Below the pieces are notes generated by a model. It ran no database searches and had not been told where the DNA came from. It saw only the letters and a list, made by a program, of their open reading frames with translations. Source: Erythroxylum novogranatense (Eukaryota > Streptophyta > Magnoliopsida > Malpighiales > Erythroxylaceae). From it: 64,000 nt of DNA. The stretch covers positions 31,850,540 to 31,914,539 of the forward strand of contig CM057233.1 of assembly GCA_029891385.1 (NCBI GenBank). The letters run 5' to 3'. The position numbers and the translations under genes are program-made. Positions 1 to 12,560 of this stretch are shown piece by piece (the stretch's first letter is position 1; the number at the start of each line of letters is the position of its first letter).

Positions 1-708
1 TAACTATTAATCCAATTAACGATATTTGTAAACTATTCTCAATGTGTCATTCCACGTTGACCAAGGATTTCCTGAATGAATACTAATCAAAAGCAATAGA
101 ACATTCTCCCTAATTACTTTAGGATGATAAATCTTATCTTAATCACTCAACTACCTCCGTATAGTTCATACTACATGTAGTGGCTGCCGACTGAACAACC
201 TATAATTAGAATAAGTTATAAATAGTATCAAAACATAACAATTCTTTTATAAGATAACTTTGGAAGCTTTAAGTTAAAGGATCACTTATACAATCTGTCA
301 TAATGAGAATTTTCATAGACATACAAGTTATGTTCCAAATGGATTTTTTATATCAGGCTAATTCAATGAATTTGTTCTCTAATAAGCACTCACACGTTTG
401 TTTCAGTTTCTCTATACTTTAGCCTATGAGATTAACTATTTATTTTATAAGGAAAAACATAATGTGTGCTAGTCCTATTGTGTTCTATTAATGTCCAGTC
501 GTAATAGAACAATAACTAGGAACAACTTAGGGATAATACATACATTCAATATGAATCTCATAATTACAATCCCATCATAATTTCATTTATAAGATATAAT
601 TATGTCATGAACTTTGCCATATACATCTAAATATGTACAAGATAAAGAATGTTGTTAAATTATTTTGTCACTAAATTACACCAATTGGTTATTGGGCCAA
701 AACTAACA
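1..708 (-). repeat. 3' LTR (partial) of decayed copia element D
   Basis: On the minus strand a sequence starting TGTTAGTTTTGGCCC begins at 708, directly after a polypurine-like run (taagtgagagat, 720-709). This is the usual junction between the internal region and the 3' LTR of a copia element. The LTR runs toward position 1 and I see no 3' terminus, so it probably continues beyond the window. The sequence is AT-rich and non-coding. No second copy was found in the window. Confidence 0.5.
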
Positions 709-3700
709 ATCTCTCACTTACACTAAGTAATTGTCAAAGTATCTTACACCACATCACCATATGACGATTTTGTTACTACTAGGAAAGTGGCTTAATGAGA
801 GAATCTACAAGATTATTTATAAAGAGCATTTGCTTAAATCTTACAACTTTCATCTTAATTATCATAATAATTAAGAAAATTTACCTAAACACACTTTTGA
901 ATTTTTTATGAGACCTTTGTTCCTTTGACATGCTCAATGACTCTAATGTTCCTTAGTACATTACTATTCTAAAAAAAGCAAAGAACAATATCAAGTTCAT
1001 TAAAGAACTTATTGATCCAATTAATCATTTTCACTAAATTAAAAATGTATTATGGCTTAATTAGCAACCATTGCTACATTTGAGTCTTTCCAATCTTAAA
1101 ATGATATTGCTCGAGAAAATAAACCTTAATTAGGATTTATTTCTATAGTAAATATCCTTATCCGCTTGAACTCAATCAACTCATACATACAAAAATTTAT
1201 ATCTTTAATACTTTATAAGCATCTAATATCTCAAATACTAAATATTTTTAGTATATTATCTATGCACTTGGACTTAGAATAGGTGATCGACTTCCAACAT
1301 ATCTCTACAGATCTAATTCTCATAATTAAGTTGTTACCTTTTCCATATCCAATAAGAATTGTTCTTAGACAATTATATTTACAACAATTAAAAATTAGAA
1401 TTGTTGTTCTCTATAAGCAATATGTTTCAACATACTCACACTAAATAGGATAATTATACTCCCACTAACTTTCTTATAGATATGATAAATTCACAATCAT
1501 ATCAAAAACATATTATTTGAATTCATCAAGAAAGTTAATCTTTTAATGTCTCGTAACCTTTTAACTACACATCAAATATATCAACAAAGGCAGTTCCAAA
1601 TGGATGTGCTGTCATAAGATTTGAACTTTTCAAATTTTATCTTACTCTCACTTCTTATCTTGAGAACCATTCTCCTATAAGTGTTGATTGGAACAAACAT
1701 TTTGTTCAATAGGTCTGTAAGATTATACCTAACCTTTTGGATATCTCATAACCTTGTATTATCCAATTTAGTTCTAAACTTAGTGAATAATGCATGCTTC
1801 AGATAAGCATCACATCCTTAAATCATTATCTTTGACTCTTTCAAAAACTTAGCATTTTATATCTAATATAAAATCTTCCTAATTTATTCAACAAGAACTA
1901 TTAAAGGTAAGTCATTATACTAGGCATAGCTATAAAAAAATAATGTGGCATCATACATTATACTAGGCATAGCTATAGGAAAAATAATGTGGCATCATGC
2001 AATATCTCATATTGTATTTTAGTTATGAATGTATTCACCAAAGAATCTCATTCCTTATAGATAATCGAAAATTTAAAACTCACAAAATTGATCTCATGGA
2101 AATGCTTCAACATTCTTAATGTTTAATTTCTACTTAGGTTTAAACTATTTGAACTTTTCAAAATTTTAAATCAATATTTCATTTAATACATATGAATATA
2201 TCACACAAATTCATTAGTAATCTAATGAAATATAAGTATTATCATTTTATGAATTATTATTCCATCCAATACATCACATGTATAAATTTAACAATTCAAT
2301 ACCATAATGATCCTTTCACTAAAGTTGATTTGGTTATTCTTCAACTTAACAAGTTTCATACAATTTATAATTAAAATGATACATAACCTTATATGTGACG
2401 TTATGATTCTTATTATGTTGATTTAACCAATATGACATAAAAGGCTAGTCTCGATTATCTAGTTTTGTATTCTTGCCATTTATATTAAGCATAAGTCTCC
2501 TTTGACTCTAACGCATACAAACTATTTATATAAAATTGGATCAACTACTTTTTTTACAATTTGTTTCTTATCATGCATTAAACATTATAATAATATTGAA
2601 TAAATTTAGCATCAAATACTCATAAGCATGAACAATAAATACATATGCTCAACTATCATATCTTGTATAGGAAAGAAAATCATGCAATCAATTTTCTTTT
2701 TGTGACAACTATTATCATACTATAGCAAATGTCTAATCGATGTCCATATTTATGCTTTTATTATAGTGAATTGAATGAAACAATTTCATCAAGATACTAT
2801 ATCTTTCAGCTCTACTTCATGCAACCTCTTATATCTTGTTATCATGGTATTGACATACATCTTACATGTTTTCATCAAACTTTATGAAACATTAATCAAC
2901 TCAAAATGTCAATCTATTTGTTATCTATATAATTTGACGATATCTAAAAATTTAATTCCAAATCCTCAACAAAGGTTAACAACAAAATTGCATAATGGAG
3001 ATACAACTTTCTATTTAACTTTGAGAACTCTTCTCAAACATAACCTATGTCTAAGAAATTTGGTTTACTAACTTAATATCAACTATAATAAACAAGTTAA
3101 ATTTCACTTAGAACATAATATAATTGTAAGAAAAGCAAGTAATTAATTATTATATGTCGTGACTACCAAATAATATTTAGACTTTAATAATCATATATTT
3201 AGTTACTCTCACTATTTTATTTGAAATAATAGCTCTCACTGCTATTTAGAAAGATTACTTTAATCTTTCTAGTAGGCTAGGAACTCGTTCAATTTGAGTT
3301 GATCTTGAGTTTTCTCTAAAAACAAAGAAAACTTAAATTAGGTATATCACAACTTTATCAATCACATCTCATATGACTCCTAAATCTGTTAGGTGACAAC
3401 TTTTGCTAAAACATATCTTATAAGTTATTTCTAAAAATGCCTCTAAATTCATATGAGTATAAATTTGCTCATCCAAATCATACAAATTTAGTTAAGTAGA
3501 ACCCATAGTCATAAAACTAAACATATTTGGGTTAAAGTGGCATTGAGTTTACTCAACAAGCCTAATGATAAACAGAACTCTAGTTTATTCTTATAAGAAT
3601 AAAAGGCAACAATCACATTCTCAATGTGTATTTAATATTTTAACAAGAGATTTAATTTCATTTGTCTTATCAAACATAAAATCAGTATTTAAAATATGGC

Positions 3701-4260
3701 ATATATATAGCATATAATTTAACATTCATCCAATATATATATATATATATCTCAAACATATAAATAAAGTATGCAATTTATGCAATCATAATTAAATTAT
3801 ATGCATAAAATATCAACCTTTATTTGATTCTAGTTATTGATCTTTAGAATCTAAAATAATATTTCCAACTCTTTTGGAATAGTCAAATTTCATCGATTCC
3901 TAAATAAACTAACTTTCTATTCCAAATAGAAAATTAATTTGATTTGGAAACAAATTTCAAATCTAATAGGCAACTATTTCTAATTATCTTGACTCTTTTA
4001 ACAAAATTTAATTGAAAATAACTTTCAATAAATTATGCTTTCCTTATTATAAGAAAGTTCTTTACATTATTTATTTAAAGATTAATTTTAATTAATTAGA
4101 AAATCTCCTTTAATAAGCTAGAAAACTATTTTCAAAAACTAAAGAAAGCTCCTTTTCTTAATTAAAAATGAAAACTTTTTCAAAATTTAATCTAGAAAAA
4201 TATCATAATGGATCAAGAAACTTATTGTTTGTGGATAAAAAATTTCTAAATAAATTGAAT
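709..4260 (-). pseudogene. Decayed Ty1/copia gag-pol, element D
   Basis: The minus strand carries scattered copia pol motifs broken by many stops and indels. At about 2445-2400 a translation resembling the pre-integrase zinc-binding motif appears (CHIG-stop-INIIRI against the family's LWHxRLGHIN). At about 2370-2318 there is ITKSTLVKG, which fits GKMTKxxFxGKG. At about 2300-2260 ELLNLIHM fits ELLxLIHTDVCGP at the start of the integrase core. At about 1115-1052 AISF-DWKDSNVA fits the RNase H motif AISWKSxKQxxVA. The order is correct for a minus-strand copia pol ending at the polypurine tract at 720-709. Sequence above about 3100 should be gag or leader, but I cannot recognise it. It contains an (AT)n run at 3733-3750. 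Solo LTR C interrupts the element at 4260. Confidence 0.6.
3732..3750. repeat. (AT)n microsatellite
   Basis: A short run of alternating A and T in AT-rich decayed copia sequence. No function is implied. Confidence 0.8.
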
Positions 4261-5534
4261 TGTTGGACCCCGAACTTTTCTTGAAATTTTGAAATTATAA
4301 ATGAAATTAAATGAGGAAATATGGTATGATTCTTTGTAATAAATGAAAAGTATAAATGAATTTATGAGCATTTGATGAAATGAAAGACATTTGGGTTTCC
4401 TTATGTTTTGTATATGTTTGATAAGAAGATGAGGCATTTGTGTATTGTGCTTTGATATGGATGATTGAAGTGTTTGTGCAAGTGCTGTAAATTGTGTGAG
4501 TGCTTGAAGAATTTGGCTAGTATAAATTTAGGGGAGATGCTGTCAAAATTTTCATTATGGGCAGAAATTACGATTGAGTTTTTGACCCTCTTAGAGTCAG
4601 AATTTGACCAAAAAGTCTTCTTGAAGATTGTAGTTTAGGTTTTGATCTTTTCATTAATTTATAATATGCTATTTTTGGTTGTAAAAATTGGAAGATGTGA
4701 ATTTTGAAAGTTTGGATGTGGTATGGGATGATTCATTTTTCTGGCAGAAAGTTTGACTTTTTGGAGATGAAGATTTGACTTTTTGGGTTGAAACTTTGTG
4801 AATTTTTCTGGGATGATTTAGGCAGAATTTGATAAAATGATCTTCATAAAACTTGTAGCTTCTGTTGAGAGCTTTCTATCGTCATAAAGTATGATATTTT
4901 TCGATATCGGGATTGAAAGTTATGATTATTCGCATTTAAGTATTATTTTTCTTTGTTTTTGGAAATGACCATTAGAATAAGTTTGTGTGTATTGCTTTGA
5001 GGCCAATTTCTGTACTGATGTGGTCTGAATTGGAGTAAGTGGTCTACATAAAAGTTTTAGATTATATTTTTATCTTTCCATTGATGTAAAGTATGAAATT
5101 TTTGGACGATGGAATAAGAAGTTATGATTTTTACAAGTTGTTGTTACTGTTTGGGAAGAGTATTAGTGGACAGGAACTTTGAAGTGGTTTTTGACTCCCT
5201 TAGAGGCGAAATTGATTTTTCTGTCCTTCATAAAAGTTGTGGGTGGCTTTTTGATCTTTCCATTAATATAAAGTATGACATTTTTGGACCTTGGAGCTGA
5301 AAGATAGAAATTTTCAAAGTAGAGTTATTGTTTAGGGAGACATTATTTTGGGCAGTAACTTTGATTGGGTTTTTGACCCCTTTAGAGATGGAATTGGTTT
5401 TCAAGTTCTTATGGAAGTTATAGAGCTTCCTTGAAGCTTTCTGTTGATACCAAATTTGTCAAATTTGGAGTTCGGGAGCAAGAGTTATAAATTTTGAAAA
5501 TTTTTGTTATATATATATACATATATTTGAGAAA

Positions 5535-5725
5535 AAAATCAGATGGGCGAAAGCATGTGTGCGGCTATCATGAGCGCCAAGACGTTCGTGCGTGTCTCAT
5601 GACTACAACTCACGAGGCGGCGTAGCGCTTCATGAAGGTGCGACGTCGTTTTGCCATTTTGGTTCCTTTTCTTTTCCAATCCGACCCTCTTCATTCGTTT
5701 GCTTATATCTTTTCCGTTCGACATC
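5535..5725 (+). repeat. CpG-rich block in solo LTR C
   Basis: A CpG-rich patch of about 190 bp in otherwise AT-rich LTR sequence. It lies just before the conserved segment around 5720-5770 (CATCCGATTAACTTGG, then GCGTTGGATTTCTAAGAC). Solo LTR B has a palindromic GC-rich block at the equivalent place (14265-14515), and gypsy G has a TGACGTCA minisatellite there. The flanks are conserved while the block itself is not. Confidence 0.55.
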
Positions 5726-6654
5726 CGATTAACTTGGTTTTTTAAGCGTTGGATTTCTAAGACAATTATCTATCTGTACATAGGAAATTTGTGGGGTTTT
5801 TTAGATTAAATTGAGGATGATTGATTTAATCAAAGTGAGTTAGATAATTTTCTAAACATGGTTCAGTCTTATGAGAAATTCTTGATCTGTGAAGATCTGG
5901 TTGATCTGATTCTTGTTGCAAAATAAAATAGAGACATGAGGCTACAAGTCATATGAAGGAATTGAATTTCAATTTAGCCCTTAAGACTTTCAATTTTTGA
6001 ATTGAAGTTGGGTTTAATGTGCAGTCTTGGATTAGTAAGAGCTGAAAGTATTTTGGCCATAACTTTTGCTCTAGTGATCCAAATGAGGTGATTCTTGATT
6101 GGGATTAAACTAGAAAATAGGGCTACAATTTTTCTAAAGAAATTGAATTTTAATTCAGCCTCTAAGATTTTCAAATTTTGGATGGAAATCAAGTGCTGGA
6201 AAATGTTTTAGCATAATGATAGTCCGAAATGTTTGGAGTATAACTTTTGGAGTAGTGCACGAAATTGAATGATTTTGATGGCGTTATGAAATTGAGATTA
6301 TAAAGAACATTTCTATAGTAGGAAGTTTTAGTAAATTCCTTCAAATTTATGATTTGAAAAATATCCTAAGCAAAATCATGTTTTAATGAATTTTGAGACT
6401 TTGATGAAATTTATGATTTTGAGGACTTAATTAGCATGTTATTGTGAATAATTAGCATGTTAAATTGAGTAAGAGCTTATGGGATAAATTGATTGGATTA
6501 AATTAAATTGAAGTGTTAGAAATTAAAGTGTAAAGAAAGCATGAAGGGCAAAATTGGAAGGTTACTTAAGTTGTGAAGTTATAAGGCATATATGGAGGGG
6601 CTTATTGGTCATTTTACACTCTTTAATGACAAGTGAGTGTGGCTGTAGTATAAG

Positions 6655-6775
6655 GCAAGGGAGAAGCATGAAAATTAAAGGAAAGAAAGGAGGAAAAGAA
6701 GAGAAAAAGAGAAGAGAGCAAGCTTTGGATGGGAGAAGAAGAAAGAAGAAAGAAATAATTAGGGTTTCGATTTTT
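6655..6775 (+). other. Purine-rich leader-like tract in solo LTR C
   Basis: About 120 bases of almost pure A/G, followed about 330 bases later by the donor-like site GAG|GTGGGT at 7105. A pyrimidine-rich stretch lies at the matching place in B (13180-13430, opposite orientation), with similar tracts in G (51790-51950 and 63800-63960). By position it would be the transcribed 5' leader of the LTR. This is inference only. Confidence 0.35.
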
Positions 6776-7409
6776 ATGGGCTTTCAAGAAGGATTTTCAC
6801 GTTGATTCAAGAGAAAAAAGGTGGAAGAGCATGAAAGCTTCCTATGGAACAAAGAAAATCTGAAAATAGTAAAGATTAAGGTCAGAGAAATTTTTGTCTT
6901 GTTAAATTTTGAAAGAATGTTGGGTTATTTAGCTTAAGGAGTAAATGGGTTTGTAACTTCCAAGCTCAATTTTAGTGATTGCTTGGTATAGATTATTCAA
7001 ATTTTGGATGGTTATGAATTAGGGATTTTTGTCTTGGATTAGGGAATTGAAGTGAGGCTTTGGAGAAATTGAAACTTTGGACAAGTTTCAAGCATGGAAT
7101 TGAGGTGGGTACCGTGTTTATATTTTGAATTATAAGCTAATTACGTGTTTTTGAAAAATCAAGAAAGCAAATGTTTCTAAATTATCGTTTTCGAATAATT
7201 GGATAAATTGTTACAATTGTTTCAGATGATTTAATAAAATGATGCAATTGTTTCATGCATTGTGTTTGAATGATTTGATGATATTGCAAAAAGTGTTGCA
7301 TTCTTTGTGTTTGAATGATTAAGAATGTGTTATGTGAATTATTTTGATATTGTGAATTTTTGAATGTGAATGGGTCTAATATGACATGATATAAAAGACT
7401 GAATTTTTG

Positions 7410-7563
7410 AAATGTGCCTTCGGGCAAATCCGATTTTCAAGTGTGAAATGTATTATGTGGGTTTGGTTAAGTCCCATAAGAGGGTCAAGTGCATTTGTCT
7501 AGGCTTCGCCTGCCTGCCCGCTAGTGGCATTGGAGCTCCGTTAAGGATTCCCATAAGTTCACG
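7410..7563 (+). repeat. Hairpin-forming segment in solo LTR C
   Basis: Short perfect hairpins follow each other: GCCTTCGGGC near 7417-7426 (a GCC/GGC stem with a TTCG loop) and AGGCTTCGCCT near 7501. The segment is interrupted at 7563 by solo LTR A and resumes at 10335. It lies inside the putative intron. B carries an equivalent hairpin-rich segment at about 12010-12110. Confidence 0.45.
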
Positions 7564-8224
7564 TGTAGCGCTCCCTTACCGTAGAGTATACACCGGGACG
7601 TCCGTAGGTCATACCGATACATACCCTACGATGAGGGTGCACTACGATACAATCAATTTATACACCTCATGGCATCAATATAATAAAGCAGTAAGATCTT
7701 ATTCACTAAATTTTAAAAACAAAAGACTTCTCATTTCATTTCGTAGAAACCACAAGTACATAATTTTGTCATAATTACAACTGTACAGATCCAAAAGAAC
7801 TAACACAACTCCTAGATAGGTCATCCACAAAATATCCCAAAAGATCCCAGCTGACAGACCTGTGGGCCATGCTCCTCTCGCCGGCACCCACACAGTAGGA
7901 AAAAGTCTCACTATCTGGAGCTAGGAGTCACACTATCACTGTCCTGAAAAATAGTTACAATTTTGGGTGAGTTTGCAAACTCAATGAGTAACCATCATCG
8001 ATGGTTCACTCAATTCATGCATTACGCCAAATTGCGTACAAAACAACACAATATCATATTCAGAATCACAGTCATAAATTTACTCAACAATTATCACACA
8101 TTTGCCGTTAACCAATTGCAAACTCACAACACAATCACATACTGAATGCATAATGATTTCCATTTCATTTTAGTGTTGTGACTGGGTGTCAGTATTATCC
8201 CATTTTTGGGCACATCACACATCA

Positions 8225-8330
8225 CACAGAAATCGCGTTTTCGGGGGTAGGAGAGCCCTCTGGGTATGCATTACTGCCCACGTGCACTAGGGATAGGAGA
8301 GCCCTCCGGGTATGCACTATTCTCTTTTCA
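8225..8330 (-). repeat. Tandem repeat of about 54 bp with small hairpins
   Basis: The words taggagagccctc and gggtatgca occur twice, near 8247-8270 and 8294-8317, with hairpin-prone arms (GAGAGCCCTC, GGGC). The position inside the LTR matches the hairpin array of element E (22389-22560), but the unit sequence differs. Confidence 0.5.
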
Positions 8331-9019
8331 CAATTTCACAATAGATGAGCATATAGCTCCGATCAGAATGTGCTCCAGTCACAACTGTCAATTATCGATT
8401 TCTATTCATGCCTAGCATGCATTCACAATTCATAATAACATACTCATGCAAAACACGTAATCATATGCACAGATAGATCACACAAGCAATTAACACACCA
8501 GAGATTGAGGAACCAACTAGGTTACTCACCTCTAAACTTCCGAGCTACTGCTGGGAAGTCTCTGCTGCGTCAGAGGATCGACGCTCCACTTGAGCCTCTA
8601 TAAAAATCAGAATATCCGAATATTACTAATTGTACCAATTTCAATAATCAGAAGTGCTGATGTCTCGAATGAATGCTGTACTATGCATGTTATGACATTT
8701 TCGACCCTAATATCGATTTATCTCAATTCCGCATTCTCACACTAATCCATAGCAATTTCTAATACCATAAGTCAATTGGCTGAGATCTATATCCTCCAAA
8801 GTCAAATTTCTAATACATAGGAATTATCGTTAAATCAGAATCAAATTCATTATTCAATTGCCCTCCAATTTCGAGAACCACCGAATTAAATTTCCGAAAT
8901 TCCTTTCTTCTAAATTGAAATTCGTAGTCTTAAAATCGAGATCAAGTAATCACTCCTCAATCATTAATAAAATAACCTCAAAATTATTTAAAACATAAAA
9001 CTTCTCCTTCGGACAACAA

Positions 9020-9245
9020 ACGTCCTCGCCGCGGCGAGACGTCTCTTACACGTCGCGGTGCACGCTGTCTTCTCCTACGCGGCGTGATCCCTTGCGCTCG
9101 CCGCGCGTGTGCCTTCACTCGTCATGCAGCAGACGAAGATCATCCGCCGCCAGCGTGTTCTTCTGCACTCGTCGTATGGCGACGATTATTTGCTCGCCAC
9201 GGCGTGTTCATCACACGTCGCGGCGTGCAACCCCAGATTCACGCC
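9020..9245 (-). repeat. CpG-rich palindromic block in solo LTR A
   Basis: A GC-rich island with repeated cgtcgcggcg and gccgcggcga words in AT-rich surroundings. The blocks at 21215-21425 and 27640-27800 in the related LTRs of E are built from the same kind of word. Open frames here are by-products of the low stop-codon density of GC-rich DNA. Confidence 0.65.
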
Positions 9246-10339
9246 CGAAACCCAGAAATTCCCATATTTTTCTGATATAATCCATCCAAATCCATTCTAA
9301 ACACTCCAAAACAACATTCTACACTTAACACAACTCATTCCTAACCTTAAATCCACCAAATAACCATTATTCCACAATTACCCAAATCAAAATCCACATT
9401 TTCCCTAAAACCTATCTCATCCGAAAATTTCTAAATCCTCAAACAATTTATACCTTAATTCCATGTTTAAATCAAACTATGCAAAACACAAAGGAGTAGA
9501 AACTTACTTGATTAAAGCTTTAAACCTTTGAGAATCACTCCAAATCTCCAACTTCCACCTCAATCACCACCCACGGCAACACCCAAAGCTAAGCATATCC
9601 TCATCATCTTCAACACCAAACTAGATGATAGATTCAAGGGTGGAAGATGAAGCCAAGAGCAAGAAGAAAAATCAAGAAGAAGCAAGTCTAAGGAGAATCC
9701 ACGATGATGGAAGGAGGAAGAAGAACCAAATTTCTTTCAAAATATAAGAGAGCATCGTGGAGCAAGATTTTCAAAGGAGAAAGGTTTATAAACCTAAGGA
9801 CCTTAAGGCTTGTTTGGCAAATTCATTTGCCATAAGTCCAATTCGAACAACCTCAATCCAATCTAATTCTAATGTCTCCCGAATTCCAATGGTTCCTACC
9901 ATAATTCCTCAAATCATAATTCGATTACCTCATATAAAATTTCAATCACATTCGGAACCGGAATCAAAATTAATCAGTCACTAAGCCATTTTTCCGGTCC
10001 GGACCCGTTACTCTAAAAATCTCAGAAAAATTCCTATAAATCCTCAAAATCAGAAAACATCTAATCACATACTCAAATTTTCTATTCTCAATTCCTAAAT
10101 TCAATTTTATACTCCAATTCACTAAGCAAAGCACAGTTAACCTTAATCACAAAATCTCCAATTTCACAGTCAAGTCGGAAATTTGTCATACATGCATGTA
10201 CATACATATGCTTATGCAATTGCGAACATTTATCACTAATGTAGAGGCTATGAATGCATATGCAAAAATACGTATGCAAAATACGTATGAGATGAACTGT
10301 ACCCATCCCATCGGTGACGGGATGTTACATCACGGCTAC

Positions 10340-10425
10340 ACCAGACTGCTATGCGGGACGGTGTTGTACGTTCTGTTCACAGCTGCACAGGACTGCTATG
10401 CGGGAATGTGCAGTACGTTCTGTTT
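10340..10425 (+). repeat. 48-bp direct duplication in solo LTR C
   Basis: The words gactgctatgcggga and tacgttctgtt each occur twice, about 48 bp apart (from about 10347 and about 10391). It lies just past the nested solo LTR A, in the hairpin-rich part of C. The matching part of B has only one copy, so the duplication is specific to C. Confidence 0.65.
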
Positions 10426-11627
10426 TTGGACCGACCCAAACCATTTCTGATGTGTTATGTTATGTGTTTATGTTGTGTTATAAGTGTGTTGCATCCATGT
10501 TTTAAAGCCGACCATGAATGATTTGAAAAGTTGGAAAGTTTGAGAAATAAGCATTTTTTTGACAAATTTCTATCGTGAGATTTGATGAAATGACAAAAGT
10601 TTTGAATAATAGTTTTTGCTTATTTTTCGATTTATAAACATGTTATCCACGAGCTGTAAAGCTCATCCCCCCTTTCATCCCCATCTCCAGGTATCGAGCA
10701 GGAGATCGGATGAAAGAAGGTTAAGGCATTTGATCGATTTTTCACGTATCTTGTTGTTGGGACCCGATCCGGGAACCGGATCCCAACCGAACGAAGGAAG
10801 CGATATCGGATGTAAACGGAAATTTCGGATCGAAAATAAAATGCGGAAGCCAATAGCGAAAACGAACTAAACGAACAGATTTCGAAAGTCGAATTCGGAA
10901 TCAATTCGTAACAAAACAAATCGAAGTCGTATCGAACCTAACGAATAGATTTCAAAGCGAAACGAAATCAAATAGAACAGATCCGACATCCGAGCACAAA
11001 AATCAAAGCAAACGATCGAATAAACATAATTGCGTTGGAATTCCTTAGACTAATCCGATGCGAAAATTCGGTCAAACTCATACAAAGAAATCTTATATCC
11101 TTTTCATCATCCCACTCAAATCATAAAAAATTTCTTTACATTTATTCCAATCTCATAAATCCATCTTTCATATATCTAAATCTTATTTTTCTTCATTTTC
11201 ACTTTATTTTCTAACGAATTTCAGCAAAGATAATAAAATTGCATTTATCCTAACCCAAAACCTGCAAAGGTAAATAACCACTTCTATAATCCCAAACAGA
11301 TCTCAGAATCATCGGACACTCCCGTCCGGAATCCAAACTCCAGCAAAACGCAAACCTAAATCTAACACTTCCATAAATCTCAATATACATTCATAACGCA
11401 ATTTAATATCCAAAACTCATTCACATTTATTCTTATACCAGATACAATGCTTTAATTCAATCTAAACACAACCCAATCATTTATGTACATACACCATACT
11501 CATCTTCCTACGCAAATCTACTTATCCAAACTTATCTAACTCATATACACATCAACTCACGAATCCAAATGATACAAAATCAAACCAAACGTCTTGACAT
11601 ACTTTCATCCGATCTCCTGCTCGAAAC

Positions 11628-12560
11628 CTGGAGATAGGGATGAAGGGGGGGTGAGCTCGGAAGCTCGTGGATAATATATTTATAAACTGAACAATAAGTG
11701 GAAAAATCTTTTATTTTTCAACCTTTTCAAACATTTCCCATTTTAGATTTTCTCCAAAAACTCATTTTCAAACTTTTCAATTTTTTTTTCAATATTTTTC
11801 TCAAACCCTTTTCAATTTTTCAAACTATTCATAACTCATTTTCCTAAATGTTTCATAAACATGAATGCAAACACATAACATTACAAATCATCAAGTTCAC
11901 AAATCAAACATATAAAACATATCAAATGGTTTGGTTCGGTCCAAGAACGCATCGCACATTCACATTCAGCATGGCGGTCACATGCGGTACCGTGAATGAA
12001 CGTACTACACTTTCTCAAAGCGGTCCAAGTAGCCGTGAAGGAGTCCGAAATCGGAACTCCGTGCCACTAGCGGGTAGCCGGGCGAAGGCTATACAAATAG
12101 AGACAGAGCTGACTCACAAGGGACCTACCAAACCCACATAACACATAAGCGGAAAGAGAATTCAAATTGCTCAAGGCATTTTTCAAAATCTTGATTTTCT
12201 AAATTTTCATATCATATCGTATCACAAATGACATTTTCAGATATTCACATAAATGCATTTAACAACATCAATTAAATCACATATCAAACAAATTCATAAC
12301 AAAGTATGCACAATTTCTTTAAATCATAAATCAAATTGATTCTATTACAAGGCACACTGTTCAAATTGTTCAGATAATTCAAAAACATGATTTCCATAGA
12401 TCTTGTATTTTCTTAAAACCTTCCGAAAGCATTTCATTTACTCAGTCAAAACTATATTTCTCAAACATTTTTCTAAACATTTGTTTCTCAAAATTTGCTT
12501 CTTGAATTTTTCAAATCCATATGCTTAGCTTAAAATTCAATAAATAAATATACTACCCAC
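11628..12560 (-). other. Putative LTR intron in solo LTR B
   Basis: Minus strand: donor-like GAG|GTGGGTAGTA at 12560. The acceptor-like site ends at 11628, with a C/T-rich tract ending TATCTCCAG|GTTTCG. Spacing is 933 nt. The same signals occur at matching positions in C. Confidence 0.42.
12010..12110 (-). repeat. Hairpin-rich segment in solo LTR B
   Basis: Includes a nearly perfect inverted repeat around 12038-12060 (ggagtccgaaat / cggaactcc) and further short GC-rich stems. It is the counterpart of C 7410-7563 plus 10335-10430 and lies inside the putative intron. Confidence 0.5.

Larger units (their letters stand above)
7944..9507 (-). other. Putative LTR intron in solo LTR A
   Basis: Minus strand: donor-like CAA|GTAAGTTTC at 9507 and acceptor-like CTATTTTTCAG|GAC ending at 7944, spacing 1564 nt. 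A second donor-like site, AGAG|GTGAGTAACC, lies at 8529. The three sites correspond in order and local context to those of element E (21077, 22058, 22798). Conservation in a diverged copy supports function, but there is no transcript evidence. Confidence 0.42.
7564..10329 (-). mobile_element. Solo LTR A (same family as LARD E)
   Basis: On the minus strand it starts TGTAACATCCCGTCACCGATG at 10329 and ends at 7564 (plus strand tgtagcgctccc). A perfect 5-bp duplication TCACG flanks it at 7559-7563 and 10330-10334. The termini and many internal stretches match the LTRs of element E, for example the accatcgatgatgg segment near 7990-8010 against 22738-22750. Length is 2766 bp, close to E's 2724 and 2907 bp. 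There is no adjacent primer site or internal region, so it is a solo LTR formed by recombination between two LTRs. It inserted into solo LTR C. Confidence 0.9.
7105..10690 (+). other. Putative LTR intron in solo LTR C (about 0.8 kb once nested A is removed)
   Basis: A donor-like site GAG|GTGGGTACC lies at 7105. A strong acceptor-like site lies at 10690: a C/T-rich tract at about 10665-10686 ending in TCTCCAG|GTATCG. The span holds solo LTR A (2.77 kb with its duplication), leaving about 815 nt. Solo LTR B has the same pair of signals at the same relative places. Splicing is inferred from signal quality and conservation and has not been shown. Confidence 0.4.

Noticed and set aside
7412..7774. 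120-aa frame
   Set aside because: It crosses the junction between solo LTR C and nested solo LTR A at 7563, so it cannot be an ancestral gene.
9084..9300. Three overlapping frames of about 62 aa
   Set aside because: They lie in the CpG-rich repeat block of solo LTR A, where stop codons are rare in every frame. No protein motif is present.
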